From: Bacteroidota bacterium
GTDB lineage: Bacteria; Bacteroidota; Bacteroidia; Chitinophagales; Chitinophagaceae
Direction of reading: 5' to 3'
NCBI GenBank assembly: GCA_018266555.1
Contig: JAFEAF010000001.1
Coordinates: 248,001 to 312,000 of the forward strand
Length of the DNA: 64,000 nucleotides
The notes under the pieces: generated by a model
What the model was told of the DNA's origin: nothing
Databases searched by the model: none
Seen by the model: the letters and a program-made list of their open reading frames with translations, nothing else
Shown here: positions 19,294 to 28,957 of the stretch, piece by piece
Layout of the letters: each line of letters starts with the position of its first letter
Numbering within the stretch: the first letter of the stretch is position 1
Made by a program: the position numbers and the translations under genes

Positions 19294-20223
19294 TTAATTG
19301 CTATGAAATTGCCGGGCAGAGGGTGTCCCTTCTACTAACCGTATAAAAATGTCATTCAACGTAGGCAGGATTTCATTAAACGATGTGATCAAAGCGCCTT
19401 GTTGTATCAGGTATTTCAAAACGTCATTAGGATTTTGTCCCTCTTTGATCCTAATGATTGACTGCTCTTCTTTTGTCTCCAGCATTTCATATGGGGCCTC
19501 CCCGTTCATGGAAGGCGGTATATGTTCCATCCCAATGCAGAAAAGGTTTTCTTTAAAATCCTGTTTTATTTTTTTTACAGAGCCATCCAGAATTTTTTTG
19601 CCTTTATTCACCAGGGCTATATTATCACAGATTTCCTCTACTTGTTCCATTCGGTGTGTACTGAAAATAATAGTGGAACCTCTTTGGGCGAGTTTATAAA
19701 TTTCATCTTTGATCAGGTTGCTGTTGATCGGGTCAAGCCCACTGAATGGTTCATCCAGAATGATCAGTTTCGGCTCATGCAGTACAGTGATCACAAACTG
19801 TAATTTCTGGCTCATACCTTTACTCAGGTCTTCCACTTTTTTATTCCACCAGCTTTGCATTTCTAATTTTACAAACCATTCTTTGATTCTTGCCATTGCA
19901 TCGCTTTTGCTCAATCCTTTTAATTGAGCCAGGTACAATGCCTGCTCACCGATCTTCATCTTTTTATATAACCCCCTTTCTTCCGGCATATAGCCAAGAT
20001 GAATTATATCATTCATTGGGTCAAACTTTTTTCCATCCAAAACGATATTTCCTTCGTCGGGAAAAAATATGCCTGTAATCATCCGTATCAAAGTGGTTTT
20101 GCCTGCACCGTTTGGTCCCAATAAACCATAAATATGTCCTTTTTCAATGGAGAGGCTTATATCATCCACTGCTTTTTGAGTGGCAAAATATTTTTTAAGA
20201 TTATGTAATTCCAGGATTGCCAT
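19294..20223 (-). CDS. ABC transporter ATP-binding protein (NatA-like)
   Basis: A 309-residue ATPase with Walker A GPNGAGKTT near residue 40, Q-loop, signature LSKGMSQKLQF, Walker B LIILDEPFSGLDP and switch HRMEQVEEICD, followed by the C-terminal extension usual for ABC-2 drug/Na+ exporters. The ATG at 20223 (MAILELHNLKKYF) fits the family; an in-frame start 33 bases upstream would add an atypical hydrophobic stretch. It forms an operon with the permease. Confidence 0.9.
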   Translation of the reverse strand: MAILELHNLKKYFATQKAVDDISLSIEKGHIYGLLGPNGAGKTTLIRMITGIFFPDEGNIVLDGKKFDPMNDIIHLGYMPEERGLYKKMKIGEQALYLAQLKGLSKSDAMARIKEWFVKLEMQSWWNKKVEDLSKGMSQKLQFVITVLHEPKLIILDEPFSGLDPINSNLIKDEIYKLAQRGSTIIFSTHRMEQVEEICDNIALVNKGKKILDGSVKKIKQDFKENLFCIGMEHIPPSMNGEAPYEMLETKEEQSIIRIKEGQNPNDVLKYLIQQGALITSFNEILPTLNDIFIRLVEGTPSARQFHSN

Positions 20224-20369
20224 AGAAAAAATTTGAGTGTCAAAGATAACATACAATAAATATCCTGTTCTTGCTAAAGGCGAAATGCAGTATTAAATAC
20301 TTGAAATAACAAATAAACAGGTAAACCTTAGCCTTTCATCAGTAAAGGGAATTAATTTTAGTAAGTTGA

Positions 20370-21953
20370 TTACCCGTTCTTCAGGAATTTTGCTACCATG
20401 GATGCTACTTTTTCTCCATCCATTGCAGCACTGACTATACCTCCTGCATATCCTGAACCTTCACCGCAGGGATATAGATCTTTTATTTGAGGATGTTGCA
20501 GGGTTTCTTCATTTCTTGGTATTCGTACCGGTGAGGAAGTTCTTGATTCGGTGGCTACAACAACTGCATCATTAGTAAAAAAACTTTTCCCTCCATAGCG
20601 GGCAGGCATTTTTTTTCCATATTCTTTAAATGCTGTTTGTAACCGTTTATGAATAAACTCAGGCAATACTTCTTTTAGTGCTGTAGAATGTATGCCGGGT
20701 AAATAAGAACAACCTGGTAATGAAGCAGAAATTAAATTTTCGGTGAAATCAACAAGCCGTTGAGCCGGGGCAGCCAAATTTCCTCCGCCGGATTGAAATG
20801 CTTTTTGTTCTACCTCCTGCTGAAAAAATATTCCTGCCAGGGGGCCGGATTTTTTGTACGCTTGCACATCTTTTTCTTCTATTGAAACCACGATACCACT
20901 GTTAGCATACGGATTATTTCTTTTTGAAGGAGACCATCCGTTCACAACGACTTCACCAGGAGCGGTGGCCGCCGGGGCTATAATGCCGCCGGGACACATA
21001 CAAAAGGAAAACACCCCTTTACCATCTACCTGTTCCACCAGGCTATAAGAGGCAGGCGGAAGAAATGCTCCCCGGTTGCTGCAATGATATTGAGCGATAT
21101 CAATAAGCGGTTGAGGATGCTCCACACGAACACCCAGGGCAAATGGTTTGAACGCCAGTAAAATTTTTTTTGATTGAACCAATTGAAAAATATCCCTTGC
21201 TGAATGCCCGGTTGCTAAGATCACAGCATCACTTTCAATAAATTCACCTGTATTTGTTTTTACTCCAACTATTTTACTTTTTTTGATAATGAGATCAATT
21301 ACTTTTTTTTCAAAATGTATCTCACCACTACAATCCGTAATTTTTTTTGTGATGGCAGTAATGATGTGGGGCAATTTATTAGTTCCGATATGCGGATGCG
21401 ATTCAAATAAAATTGAATCATCGGCGCCAAAATGAACAAACAAATTCAGGATGCGATTTATATCTCCTCTTTTTGAACTACGGGTATAGAGTTTCCCATC
21501 ACTGTAAGTACCGGCACCGCCTTCACCAAAACAATAATTACTTTCAGGATTCACGATGCCCTGTTTGTTTAAAATAGCAAGGTCCCTTCTTCGTGATTTT
21601 ACATCTTTTCCTCGTTCCAGGATGACCGGCTTTATGCCTGATTCTAAAAGCTTTAGGGCGGCAAATAAACCGGCAGGGCCAGCGCCCACAATGATTACTT
21701 TGTGATTTGATTTTTCTACATCTAAAAAAGCGAATTGTTGTTTTTCCCTGGCTTGATATGGCTCGTGAATGAAAGCTTGCAGCGTAAGATTAATCCAGGG
21801 CTGTTTACTTCTGGCATCAATTGAACGTTTAATAATATTAAAGCCTGAAACAGCAGATTCTTTTTCACCAATTGACTGAGCTATATGATTTTTTATAAGA
21901 GTTTCATGAGTGGCTTCTGATGGAAGCAATTTTAATGAAATTTTTTTTTGCAT
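20370..21953 (-). CDS. FAD-dependent dehydrogenase (COG2509-type)
   Basis: A 527-residue cytoplasmic flavoprotein. It has an N-terminal region of about 80 residues, then the dinucleotide-binding motif VIIVGAGPAGLFAALKL with a downstream Glu, FGEGGAGTYSDGKLYTR, the central ATGHSARDIF and the C-terminal YPCGEGSGYAGGIVSAAMDG. This matches the widespread uncharacterised dehydrogenase family sometimes labelled YtfP/YcaN-like or 'NAD(P)/FAD-dependent oxidoreductase'. Substrate unknown. Single gene, upstream of and divergent from dnaA. Confidence 0.82.
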   Translation of the reverse strand: MQKKISLKLLPSEATHETLIKNHIAQSIGEKESAVSGFNIIKRSIDARSKQPWINLTLQAFIHEPYQAREKQQFAFLDVEKSNHKVIIVGAGPAGLFAALKLLESGIKPVILERGKDVKSRRRDLAILNKQGIVNPESNYCFGEGGAGTYSDGKLYTRSSKRGDINRILNLFVHFGADDSILFESHPHIGTNKLPHIITAITKKITDCSGEIHFEKKVIDLIIKKSKIVGVKTNTGEFIESDAVILATGHSARDIFQLVQSKKILLAFKPFALGVRVEHPQPLIDIAQYHCSNRGAFLPPASYSLVEQVDGKGVFSFCMCPGGIIAPAATAPGEVVVNGWSPSKRNNPYANSGIVVSIEEKDVQAYKKSGPLAGIFFQQEVEQKAFQSGGGNLAAPAQRLVDFTENLISASLPGCSYLPGIHSTALKEVLPEFIHKRLQTAFKEYGKKMPARYGGKSFFTNDAVVVATESRTSSPVRIPRNEETLQHPQIKDLYPCGEGSGYAGGIVSAAMDGEKVASMVAKFLKNG

Positions 21954-22424
21954 GAGTCAGGGTTTTATCCTGAAATGAGTACAAAGATGTTGCTAAAAAA
22001 ACTTTTTTTAAAAAAATAATCCTTAGTGGTATTATGGATTTATGAATATTTGGTTTTATAGAAATATTTTTTTTGGTTTATAAAAAATGAATTAAGTTTC
22101 TTTTGAAAAAGTAAATGATACAACTACAGAGTACCGCTTTTTTACAAATCGTCATCTCCTTAATGTGATAATAACCAGGTTGGCTGAATATACGTCATTT
22201 CAATAATACTGTGTAATGAATTTTCCAAATTTCAAGGCCAAAAAAACTTAAAAAACCTGCTCTCTTGCTGCTATCTAAAAAACAACTGAATAAAAATTTT
22301 TTTTTATCAAAGAATTGTAGATATTCGCCTTCCTGTCCGATTTTTTTGTTGATATTGTGGAACGAATTTGTTTGGACACTATTTCAATCAAGATAAGTAA
22401 CCGCTGATAAACTGCTAAAGGCTG
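21954..22424. other. Divergent intergenic region upstream of dnaA
   Basis: 471 AT-rich bases between the divergent FAD enzyme and dnaA. I looked for DnaA boxes (TTATCCACA and close variants) and saw none, so I do not call an origin here. Poly-T and poly-A runs are frequent. No small gene or clear -7 element was found. Confidence 0.5.
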
Positions 22425-23858
22425 ATGGAGAAAAATGCAGAAAAAGTTTGGACCAATTGTTTGAAGATCATCAAGGACATTGTTGAATGGCAGCATTACA
22501 AAACTTGGTTCGAGCCTATACAACCGATTTCTTTAAAAAACAATGTACTTGTCATCCAGGTTCCCAGTCAGTTTTTTTTCGAATATTTGGAAGAACATTA
22601 CGTAAACTTATTAGCAAAGACATTAAAGCGGGAGTTAGGAAAAGAAGCACGTCTTGAATACCGCATTATGGTGGATAGTGGCAATAATAAAAACAAGCCA
22701 CTTACTATGGATGTCAGTGGTCAGGGTTTTAAAACATATTCGAATAATGAAATGGATTTTCCTTTGGTCATATCAAATCCTGTTAAAAATCCATTTGTAA
22801 TTCCGGGGTTGAAAAAGATGCAGATTGATCCGCAGCTAAATCCCATTTATACATTCGATGCATTTATTGAAGGAGATTGTAACCGGGTTGCCCGCCGTGC
22901 TGGTAAAGCTGTGGCTGAAAAGCCCGGAGCTAATTCCTTTAATCCGTTAGTCATTTATGGAGGTGTTGGATTGGGTAAAACCCATTTGGCCCAGGCAATC
23001 GGAAATGAGGTAAAGAGACTTCACCCCAACCGGGTAGTTTTATATGTTAGCTCTGAAAAATTCATCAATCAATTTATTGATCATAGCCGCAATAATGCGA
23101 TCAATGATTTCATACATTTTTATCAATTGATTGATGTTCTAATTTTAGATGATGTACAGTTTTTTAATAAAGCAGAAAAATCTCAGGATGCTTTCTTTGC
23201 TATTTTTAATCACCTGCATCAATCGGGTAAACAATTAGTATTAACCTCAGACAAATCACCTAAAGATTTGGAGGGAGTGCAGGAACGGTTATTAAGCCGG
23301 TTTCGCTGGGGATTGAGTGCTGACCTTCAGATACCCGATTATGAAACCAGAATTGACATTTTGGAAAAAAGGATGAAGAATGACGGATTAGAAATGCCAA
23401 AAGAAGTGGTCAAGTATATTGCATATAATATTAATAGTAATGTAAGAGAATTAGAGGGCACCTTGATTTCACTGTTGGCACAGTCTTCGCTTAATCGGAG
23501 AGAGATCGATTTGGATCTGGCTAAGAAAGTGTTGCGCAATTTTGTAAAATCATCCAGCAAGGAAATTACAATTGAGACTATTCAGCGAATGGTTTGTGAG
23601 TTTTTTGACGTTTCGTACGACAAGTTGTTGCAGAAAACCCGCAAAAGAGAGATCGTTCAGGCAAGGCAAATCACTATGTACCTGGCAAAAGCTTTTACAA
23701 AAAACTCACTCAAAACAATAGGGGAACATTTTGGTGGCCGGGATCATACAACGGTTATCCATTCCTGCCAGACGGTAAAAGACCTGATGGATACCGATTC
23801 TGTATTTCGTGAAAATGTTTTAGAACTTCAGCAAAAAGTGCAGTTAGCCTCTATGTAG
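22425..23858 (+). CDS. dnaA: Chromosomal replication initiator protein DnaA
   Basis: AAA+ ATPase that opens the replication origin. The 477 residues contain N-terminal domain I (about 1-85, ...WQHYKTWFEPIQP), Walker A GGVGLGKTHLAQAIG near residue 180, Walker B LILDDVQFF near 240, the arginine finger region ERLLSRFRWG, and domain IV with the DNA-binding signature FGGRDHTTVIHSC near 437. Complete and of normal length. It is followed by a strong terminator and tRNA genes. Confidence 0.97.
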   Translation: MEKNAEKVWTNCLKIIKDIVEWQHYKTWFEPIQPISLKNNVLVIQVPSQFFFEYLEEHYVNLLAKTLKRELGKEARLEYRIMVDSGNNKNKPLTMDVSGQGFKTYSNNEMDFPLVISNPVKNPFVIPGLKKMQIDPQLNPIYTFDAFIEGDCNRVARRAGKAVAEKPGANSFNPLVIYGGVGLGKTHLAQAIGNEVKRLHPNRVVLYVSSEKFINQFIDHSRNNAINDFIHFYQLIDVLILDDVQFFNKAEKSQDAFFAIFNHLHQSGKQLVLTSDKSPKDLEGVQERLLSRFRWGLSADLQIPDYETRIDILEKRMKNDGLEMPKEVVKYIAYNINSNVRELEGTLISLLAQSSLNRREIDLDLAKKVLRNFVKSSSKEITIETIQRMVCEFFDVSYDKLLQKTRKREIVQARQITMYLAKAFTKNSLKTIGEHFGGRDHTTVIHSCQTVKDLMDTDSVFRENVLELQQKVQLASM

Positions 23859-23895
23859 TAATCCTTATTTCAATTTCAGGCAACTATAGGTAAGA

Positions 23896-23930
23896 AAAGC
23901 CCAAATCTTATTGAGATTTGGGCTTTGTTT
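23896..23930 (+). terminator. dnaA terminator
   Basis: AAAGCCCAAATCT (23896-23908) pairs perfectly with AGATTTGGGCTTT (23914-23926), 5-base loop, followed by a T-rich tract: a 13-bp stem. Confidence 0.9.
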
Positions 23931-23955
23931 TTTAGAATTTCTTAACTGTATTGTT

Positions 23956-23963
23956 TACTTTTG
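23956..23963 (+). promoter_or_regulatory. -7 promoter element before the tRNA-Ser pair
   Basis: TACTTTTG matches TAnnTTTG and lies 18 bases before the broken tRNA-Ser copy. No comparable element precedes the intact tRNA-Ser, so both may come from one transcript. Confidence 0.45.
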
Positions 23964-23981
23964 CCGTCCTTTAATTTAAAG

Positions 23982-24100
23982 GGTGAGGTGGATAGCTTGT
24001 CCCGGAAAATCGGGAAGTGGCTGAAATCAATCCCGAAAGAATTCGGGACTAAACCGTTGTACGACCATAAGTTGTTATGTCGCCGGTAAACCGAAGCCGG
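23982..24100 (+). pseudogene. tRNA-Ser remnant interrupted by palindromic insertions
   Basis: Blocks identical or nearly so to the intact tRNA-Ser 177 bases downstream (GGTGAGGTGGAT, AGTGGCTGAAATCAA, CTAAACCG, GTACGACC) occur in the same order. TCCCGGAAAATCGGGA (24000-24015) sits in the D-arm. TCCCGAAAGAATTCGGGA (24031-24048) replaces the 5' half of the anticodon arm. The T-arm and acceptor 3' strand are replaced by a CCGG-flanked sequence with the dyad CGGTAAACCG (24084-24093). No 3' CCTCACC pairs with the GGTGAGG start, so it cannot fold as a normal tRNA. Confidence 0.75.
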
Positions 24101-24158
24101 AACAGCATAAATAAATAGTTCTTATCAATATTTTCAGTTTTTAATTCAGCGATCAAAG

Positions 24159-24249
24159 GGTGAGGTGGATGAGTGGCTGAAATCAACGGTTTGCTAAACC
24201 GTCGTACGACCTTAAAGTTGTACCGAGGGTTCGAATCCCTCCCTCACCG
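24159..24249 (+). tRNA. tRNA-Ser (anticodon GCU)
   Basis: The acceptor stem GGTGAGG pairs with CCTCACC, discriminator G. The anticodon arm CGGTTTGCTAAACCG gives GCT, the long variable arm is typical of serine tRNA (TACGAC...GTTGTA), and the T-arm is GAGGG-TTCGAAT-CCCTC. 91 bases; CCA is not encoded. It reads AGC/AGU codons. Confidence 0.95.
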
Positions 24250-24324
24250 CTTGGTAATAGGTAGTGTAGGAAAAGTTGTTCTGCTTAATGCGGATGGAAT
24301 TCTTCCTCACGGTATGGCAGATTT

Positions 24325-24398
24325 CGGGAAGTAGCGCAGGCCGGTAGCGCACCTGGTTTGGGACCAGGGGGTCGCAGGTTCGAATCCTGTCTTCCCGA
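24325..24398 (+). tRNA. tRNA-Pro (anticodon UGG)
   Basis: The acceptor CGGGAAG pairs with CTTCCCG, discriminator A. The anticodon loop TTTGGGA gives TGG, and the T-arm is GCAGG-TTCGAAT-CCTGT. 74 bases, CCA not encoded. It is followed at once by a strong terminator. Confidence 0.96.
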
Positions 24399-24400
24399 CA

Positions 24401-24437
24401 AACAAAAGCCGCCAGTTAATGGCGGCTTTTGTTTTAA
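24401..24437 (+). terminator. Terminator after tRNA-Pro
   Basis: AACAAAAGCCGCCA (24401-24414) pairs with TGGCGGCTTTTGTT (24420-24433), loop GTTAA, followed by T residues: a 14-bp stem. It could end a transcript covering both tRNAs. Confidence 0.9.
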
Positions 24438-24511
24438 TGTTGTTCTTTCTCTTTGCTTGTATAGGAATTTTAAAAAACTCAGTGGCCAGGATTTTAATAG
24501 GAGAACGAAAT

Positions 24512-25768
24512 TTATACGATCCCCGCTAATTCAAGACTTTTCTTTTTCAGACTTCTCAGTTCAATACTTTCGATAATCGCATCGGCTGCCAGGACCAATG
24601 ATATATTATTTTCTTTCCACCAGGAATCTTTTTGAAGTTTTTCAAATGCAATAACGCCAACAAGATATTTTCGTTCTTCTCCGGCATGCCATTCTTCAAT
24701 CCATTCGAAGTCATTGCGGGGAACAAATGACCAGTCATCGAAACTGATATAAGTACGCAGGTACACATCATTGCTTAATACAAGCGGATGATGGTGATAC
24801 AATTTTTTATATTCATACCTATAATCATATCTTAAGGCCGAAATGTCGCTCAATACAGCAGAAGCGGTAGGGAAACTTCCGGCGCCTTTACCATAGAAAA
24901 ATTGTTTATCTGCAAAGCCACTTTCTATCACGACGCCATTGTATTCATTTTTTACAAAGGCCAGATGGTCATCATGATTTACAAACTGGGGTAACACAAA
25001 TGCCGCCACTTTTCCATTATGTAATTTCCGTGCCTGCGCTACTAATTTGATCTGTTGATTTTTTTCTTTTGCCACCGTAGCATCACCGGCATTTACGCTT
25101 TGAATGCCTGTAAATAAAATATCTTCAGGTTTTTCAATGATTCCATAAGCATGAGTAAGTAAAAATGTCCACTTATTTACAGCATCATAACCTTCGACGT
25201 CCAGTTTCGGGTTGCTTTCTGCAAATCCCAACTGTTGAGCCAGGATCAATGCCTGTTTGAAATCAAGGCCTTCTTCAAACATTTTGGTAAGTATAAAATT
25301 GGTGGATCCGTTGACGATTGCCTTGATGGAATGCAACAAGTCATTATCATAATATTCTTCCAGGTTACGAATGACCGGAATAGAAGCACAGGCAGCAGCC
25401 TCATACAAAAATGACTGTCCTGTTTGCTGCTGAAGATTTAATAATTCCGGCAAATGTTCAGCAATCATTTTTTTACTGGCACTCACTACGTTTTTCCCAT
25501 TCTTCAGTGCTGTGGAAACTATACGAAATGCTGCATCTGCATCATCAATTACTTCTACAATTACATTGATGCAGGGATCATGCAACAATTCATCTTTATC
25601 TGTTGTAAAAAGTGAAGCCGGGGCTTGCCTTTTTTTATCCGGATGCTTGATACATACTTTTTTTATCTGTGCTTTCAAAGAAGGAGTTTTTTCAAGAACT
25701 TTGTATAATCCTTCTCCCACTACTCCAAATCCGAATAATCCAATAGTTAATTCTTTATGAGCTGTCAT
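24512..25768 (-). CDS. hom: Homoserine dehydrogenase
   Basis: Reduces aspartate semialdehyde to homoserine, the branch point to threonine and methionine. The 418 residues start with the NAD(P) loop GLFGFGVVGEGLYKVLE. The central segment ALILAQQLGFAESNPKLDVEGYDAVNKW holds the catalytic Lys/Asp region, and FFYGKGAGSFPTASAVLSD is conserved. It is a single-function enzyme; aspartate kinase is separate (47919-49241). Last gene of the metY-metX-hom operon, overlapping metX by 4 bases (ATGA), so translational coupling is likely. Under the SAM riboswitch at 28706-28820. Confidence 0.94.
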   Translation of the reverse strand: MTAHKELTIGLFGFGVVGEGLYKVLEKTPSLKAQIKKVCIKHPDKKRQAPASLFTTDKDELLHDPCINVIVEVIDDADAAFRIVSTALKNGKNVVSASKKMIAEHLPELLNLQQQTGQSFLYEAAACASIPVIRNLEEYYDNDLLHSIKAIVNGSTNFILTKMFEEGLDFKQALILAQQLGFAESNPKLDVEGYDAVNKWTFLLTHAYGIIEKPEDILFTGIQSVNAGDATVAKEKNQQIKLVAQARKLHNGKVAAFVLPQFVNHDDHLAFVKNEYNGVVIESGFADKQFFYGKGAGSFPTASAVLSDISALRYDYRYEYKKLYHHHPLVLSNDVYLRTYISFDDWSFVPRNDFEWIEEWHAGEERKYLVGVIAFEKLQKDSWWKENNISLVLAADAIIESIELRSLKKKSLELAGIV

Positions 25769-26831
25769 AAATTTGTATTAGGTATATAAATTTTTTTGCA
25801 GTGCATGTTTCCTGTAGCTTTTCCGTCCAGGAAATCATTAATTATTGCTTCTATTTTTTCATATTCCAGCAAAAAACCGTCATGCCCGTAATGTGAATGA
25901 ATCGCTTTTAACTGTGCGCCGGGAATATTATCAGCCAGGAATTTTTGCTCTGAGATTGGGAAAAGAATATCGGTAGTGATCCCTATTGCCAAAGTTTTTG
26001 CTTTTATTTTTTTTAATGCGATTTCCACTGAATCCCGGCCCCGCCCTACGTTGTGTGAATCCATCGAACGGCTTAAAAAATAATAACTGAATGCATTGAA
26101 CCGCTTTCCCAGTTTTTCTCCCTGGTACCGTTGATACGATTCACTTTTAAAGTCCTGATACTTTTCCGTTGTTTTTTCTGTCTGGGTATTCCAATAGGTA
26201 TCATAATGGCGATAGGAGAGAAGCGCCAGCCCTCTGGCCACTTTCATTCCTTCTATTCCTGCCTTTTCATTTTTTTCTTTCCATGTTGCATCCGTTTCAA
26301 TACAAAATCGTTGTGATGCATTAAAAGCAATTCCCCAGGGAGAATGAAAAGCGTTGGTTGCCAAAGGGACAATGTGTTCAAATAATTCCGGCTCTTCTAT
26401 GGCCCATTCCAGCAATTGCTGTCCTCCCATACTACCTCCGATACCGACATAAATTTTTTCAATACCCAATGAAATTCTCAGCGGTTGATATGCCCTGATC
26501 ATGTCTCGGGTAGTAAAAAATGGAAATTGATGAAAGTAGGGCTCACCTTTTTCCGGATCAATATCAAACGGCCCAAAACTTCCATAACAACTGCCGGGAA
26601 TGTTGGCGCAAACAATAAAATATTTTGAAGAGTCAAACAATTTCCCGGTACCGGCCAAACCACTCCACCATTCCGTAGGATCGCTGTTTGCGGTCAGCGC
26701 ATGGAATATCCAAACGACATTGTCTTTTGTTTCATTCAACTGTCCATGTGTAGTGTAAGCAAGATGATAACCCTGTAAATTTACACCTGACTCTAACCGG
26801 AATGGTTTATTATATTTAAATTCAGAAATCA

Positions 26832-26832
<1 letters not shown>
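25765..26832 (-). CDS. metX: Homoserine O-acetyltransferase
   Basis: Acetylates homoserine with acetyl-CoA, the first committed step of methionine synthesis. The 355-residue alpha/beta hydrolase has nucleophile elbow GIGGSMGGQQLLEW (Ser near residue 136), the Asp in ITTDILFP and the His in HSHYGHDGFLLE, together the catalytic triad. The oxyanion segment HALTANSDPTEWW is also family-typical. The start overlaps the stop of metY by one base (TGATG). The HAT/HST distinction (acetyl versus succinyl) is assigned by family; the metY partner uses O-acetylhomoserine, which agrees. Confidence 0.94.
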
Positions 26833-28175
<1,343 letters not shown>

Positions 28176-28277
28176 TTAAAATCTGGTTAACAGTAAAAAA
28201 TTAAAAGGTAAGGGGCAGGGGCTTTGAGTGGATACTGTTATATGCCTTGCGGCATACAACAGCAACAACAAATACAT
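28176..28277 (-). CDS. Possible Leu-rich leader peptide before metY
   Basis: A 33-codon frame starting MYLLLLLYAARH, with five consecutive leucine codons (28257-28271), lies in the second half of the metY leader and ends 18 bases before metY. Its leucine codons sit at two adjacent hairpins (28264-28298 and 28235-28262). This layout is like attenuator peptides, but leucine is not the obvious effector of a methionine operon and no strong ribosome binding site is visible. Low confidence that it is translated. Confidence 0.25.
   Translation of the reverse strand: MYLLLLLYAARHITVSTQSPCPLPFNFLLLTRF
28235..28262 (-). other. Stable hairpin in the metY leader
   Basis: Read on the + strand, CTGTTATATGCC (28235-28246) pairs with GGCATACAACAG (28251-28262) across a TTGC loop with one mismatch. 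A second stem, AACAACAA (28264-28271) with TTGTTGTT (28291-28298), is directly adjacent. No poly-U tract follows, so this is not an ordinary terminator. Confidence 0.6.
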
Positions 28278-28635
28278 TCCGAAGTGAAGGTTGTTGTTAT
28301 GTGTACATTGCTTATATGCATAATTCCCTATAAAAGTAGTAGGGTTTGGTGATTGCATCAAAGTATTTTGTGTCATAAATCTGCAATTAAATGTTAAAAA
28401 GAAATCTTTCATATTACAATTTATGTTTCGGTTTAAAGTTTTAAATCATGTTCTTGTTAATGTATATATTCAATAACTTCTTAAATGCGAATCGTAAATC
28501 GAACGGATACACGGATCGGGTTTCCAGTAAAATGAATACACTTGACTGTATTGTTATACGATCACAGATCAAGAAAGTTGAAAAAGATACCGGATTGCAT
28601 TCCGTATTTTCTTTTAAGTACGATAAATGAAAATA

Positions 28636-28669
28636 AAAAAGCTCACCCGACAAATCAGATGAGCTTTTT
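28636..28669 (-). terminator. Regulated terminator of the SAM riboswitch
   Basis: On the minus strand AAAAAGCTCATC (28669-28658) pairs with GGTGAGCTTTTTT (28647-28635), followed by more T. The 5' arm overlaps the segment ATCTGATTT (28660-28652), which can pair instead with AAGTCAGAT (28709-28701) at the 3' side of aptamer helix P1. That gives the classical switch: SAM holds P1 and allows the terminator; without SAM the anti-terminator forms. Confidence 0.85.
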
Positions 28670-28705
28670 AATATTTTGAGCAGATTGTTTGAAGCTTTTA
28701 ATCTG

Positions 28706-28820
28706 ACTTATCTATCTCCGACAATATTTGCCAGAGCTGGAGTTGGCACCTTGTCCCGAATGACCGGGGCAGGTTGTCAAGGCTTCATCGGGCCATTTCC
28801 CTCTGCCTTTCTTGATAAGT
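28706..28820 (-). ncRNA. SAM-I riboswitch aptamer (S-box) for metY-metX-hom
   Basis: On the minus strand the conserved blocks appear in order: P1 ACTTATC (28820-28814) pairing with GATAAGT (28712-28706), then AAGAAAGGCAGAGGGA, TGGCCCGATGAAGCC, TGACAACC, a P4 arm, AGGTGCCAACTCC and GGAGATAGATAAG. These match the S-box core (AGAGnGG, GAnnCCnnGGCAACC, GGTGCnAAnTCC). The P4 arm carries a CCCGG...CGGG palindrome. It is the only recognised metabolite switch in the window and precedes metY. Confidence 0.93.
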
Positions 28821-28822
28821 GT

Positions 28823-28840
28823 CCCGATTTTTACATCGGG
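28823..28840. repeat. CCCGAT...ATCGGG palindrome 5' of the riboswitch
   Basis: CCCGAT and ATCGGG form a 6-bp stem around TTTTAC directly upstream of P1 in the transcript. It belongs to the same short palindrome type as those at 24000-24048 and in P4 of the aptamer. Confidence 0.6.
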
Positions 28841-28873
28841 TTGCAAAGAACTTGTCTGCTGTTCAGCAGGCTG

Positions 28874-28907
28874 CAAAGATAGTTGCAGGAATTTCTAAGT
28901 TCCAAAA
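28874..28907 (-). promoter_or_regulatory. Promoter of the metY-metX-hom operon
   Basis: On the minus strand TATCTTTG (28881-28874) is a perfect -7 element and TTTTG (28907-28903) fits the -33 element with 21 bases between. Transcription should start near 28868, inside the perfect dyad CTGCTGTTCAGCAG (28856-28869), and run into the riboswitch. Confidence 0.7.
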
Positions 28908-28957
28908 ATATTTAAATGTTTATTTTTAGTACAAATGGATGTTAGCTTTTTTGTTAA

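Noticed and set aside
21954-22424. Replication origin next to dnaA
   Set aside because: No DnaA boxes or clustered 9-mers seen; position next to dnaA alone is not evidence in Bacteroidota.
24358-24576. Open frame starting within tRNA-Pro
   Set aside because: It reads through the tRNA and its terminator.
28441-28653. 70-codon open frame on the minus strand in the metY leader
   Set aside because: It starts inside the riboswitch terminator and has no protein-like character; better explained as leader RNA.
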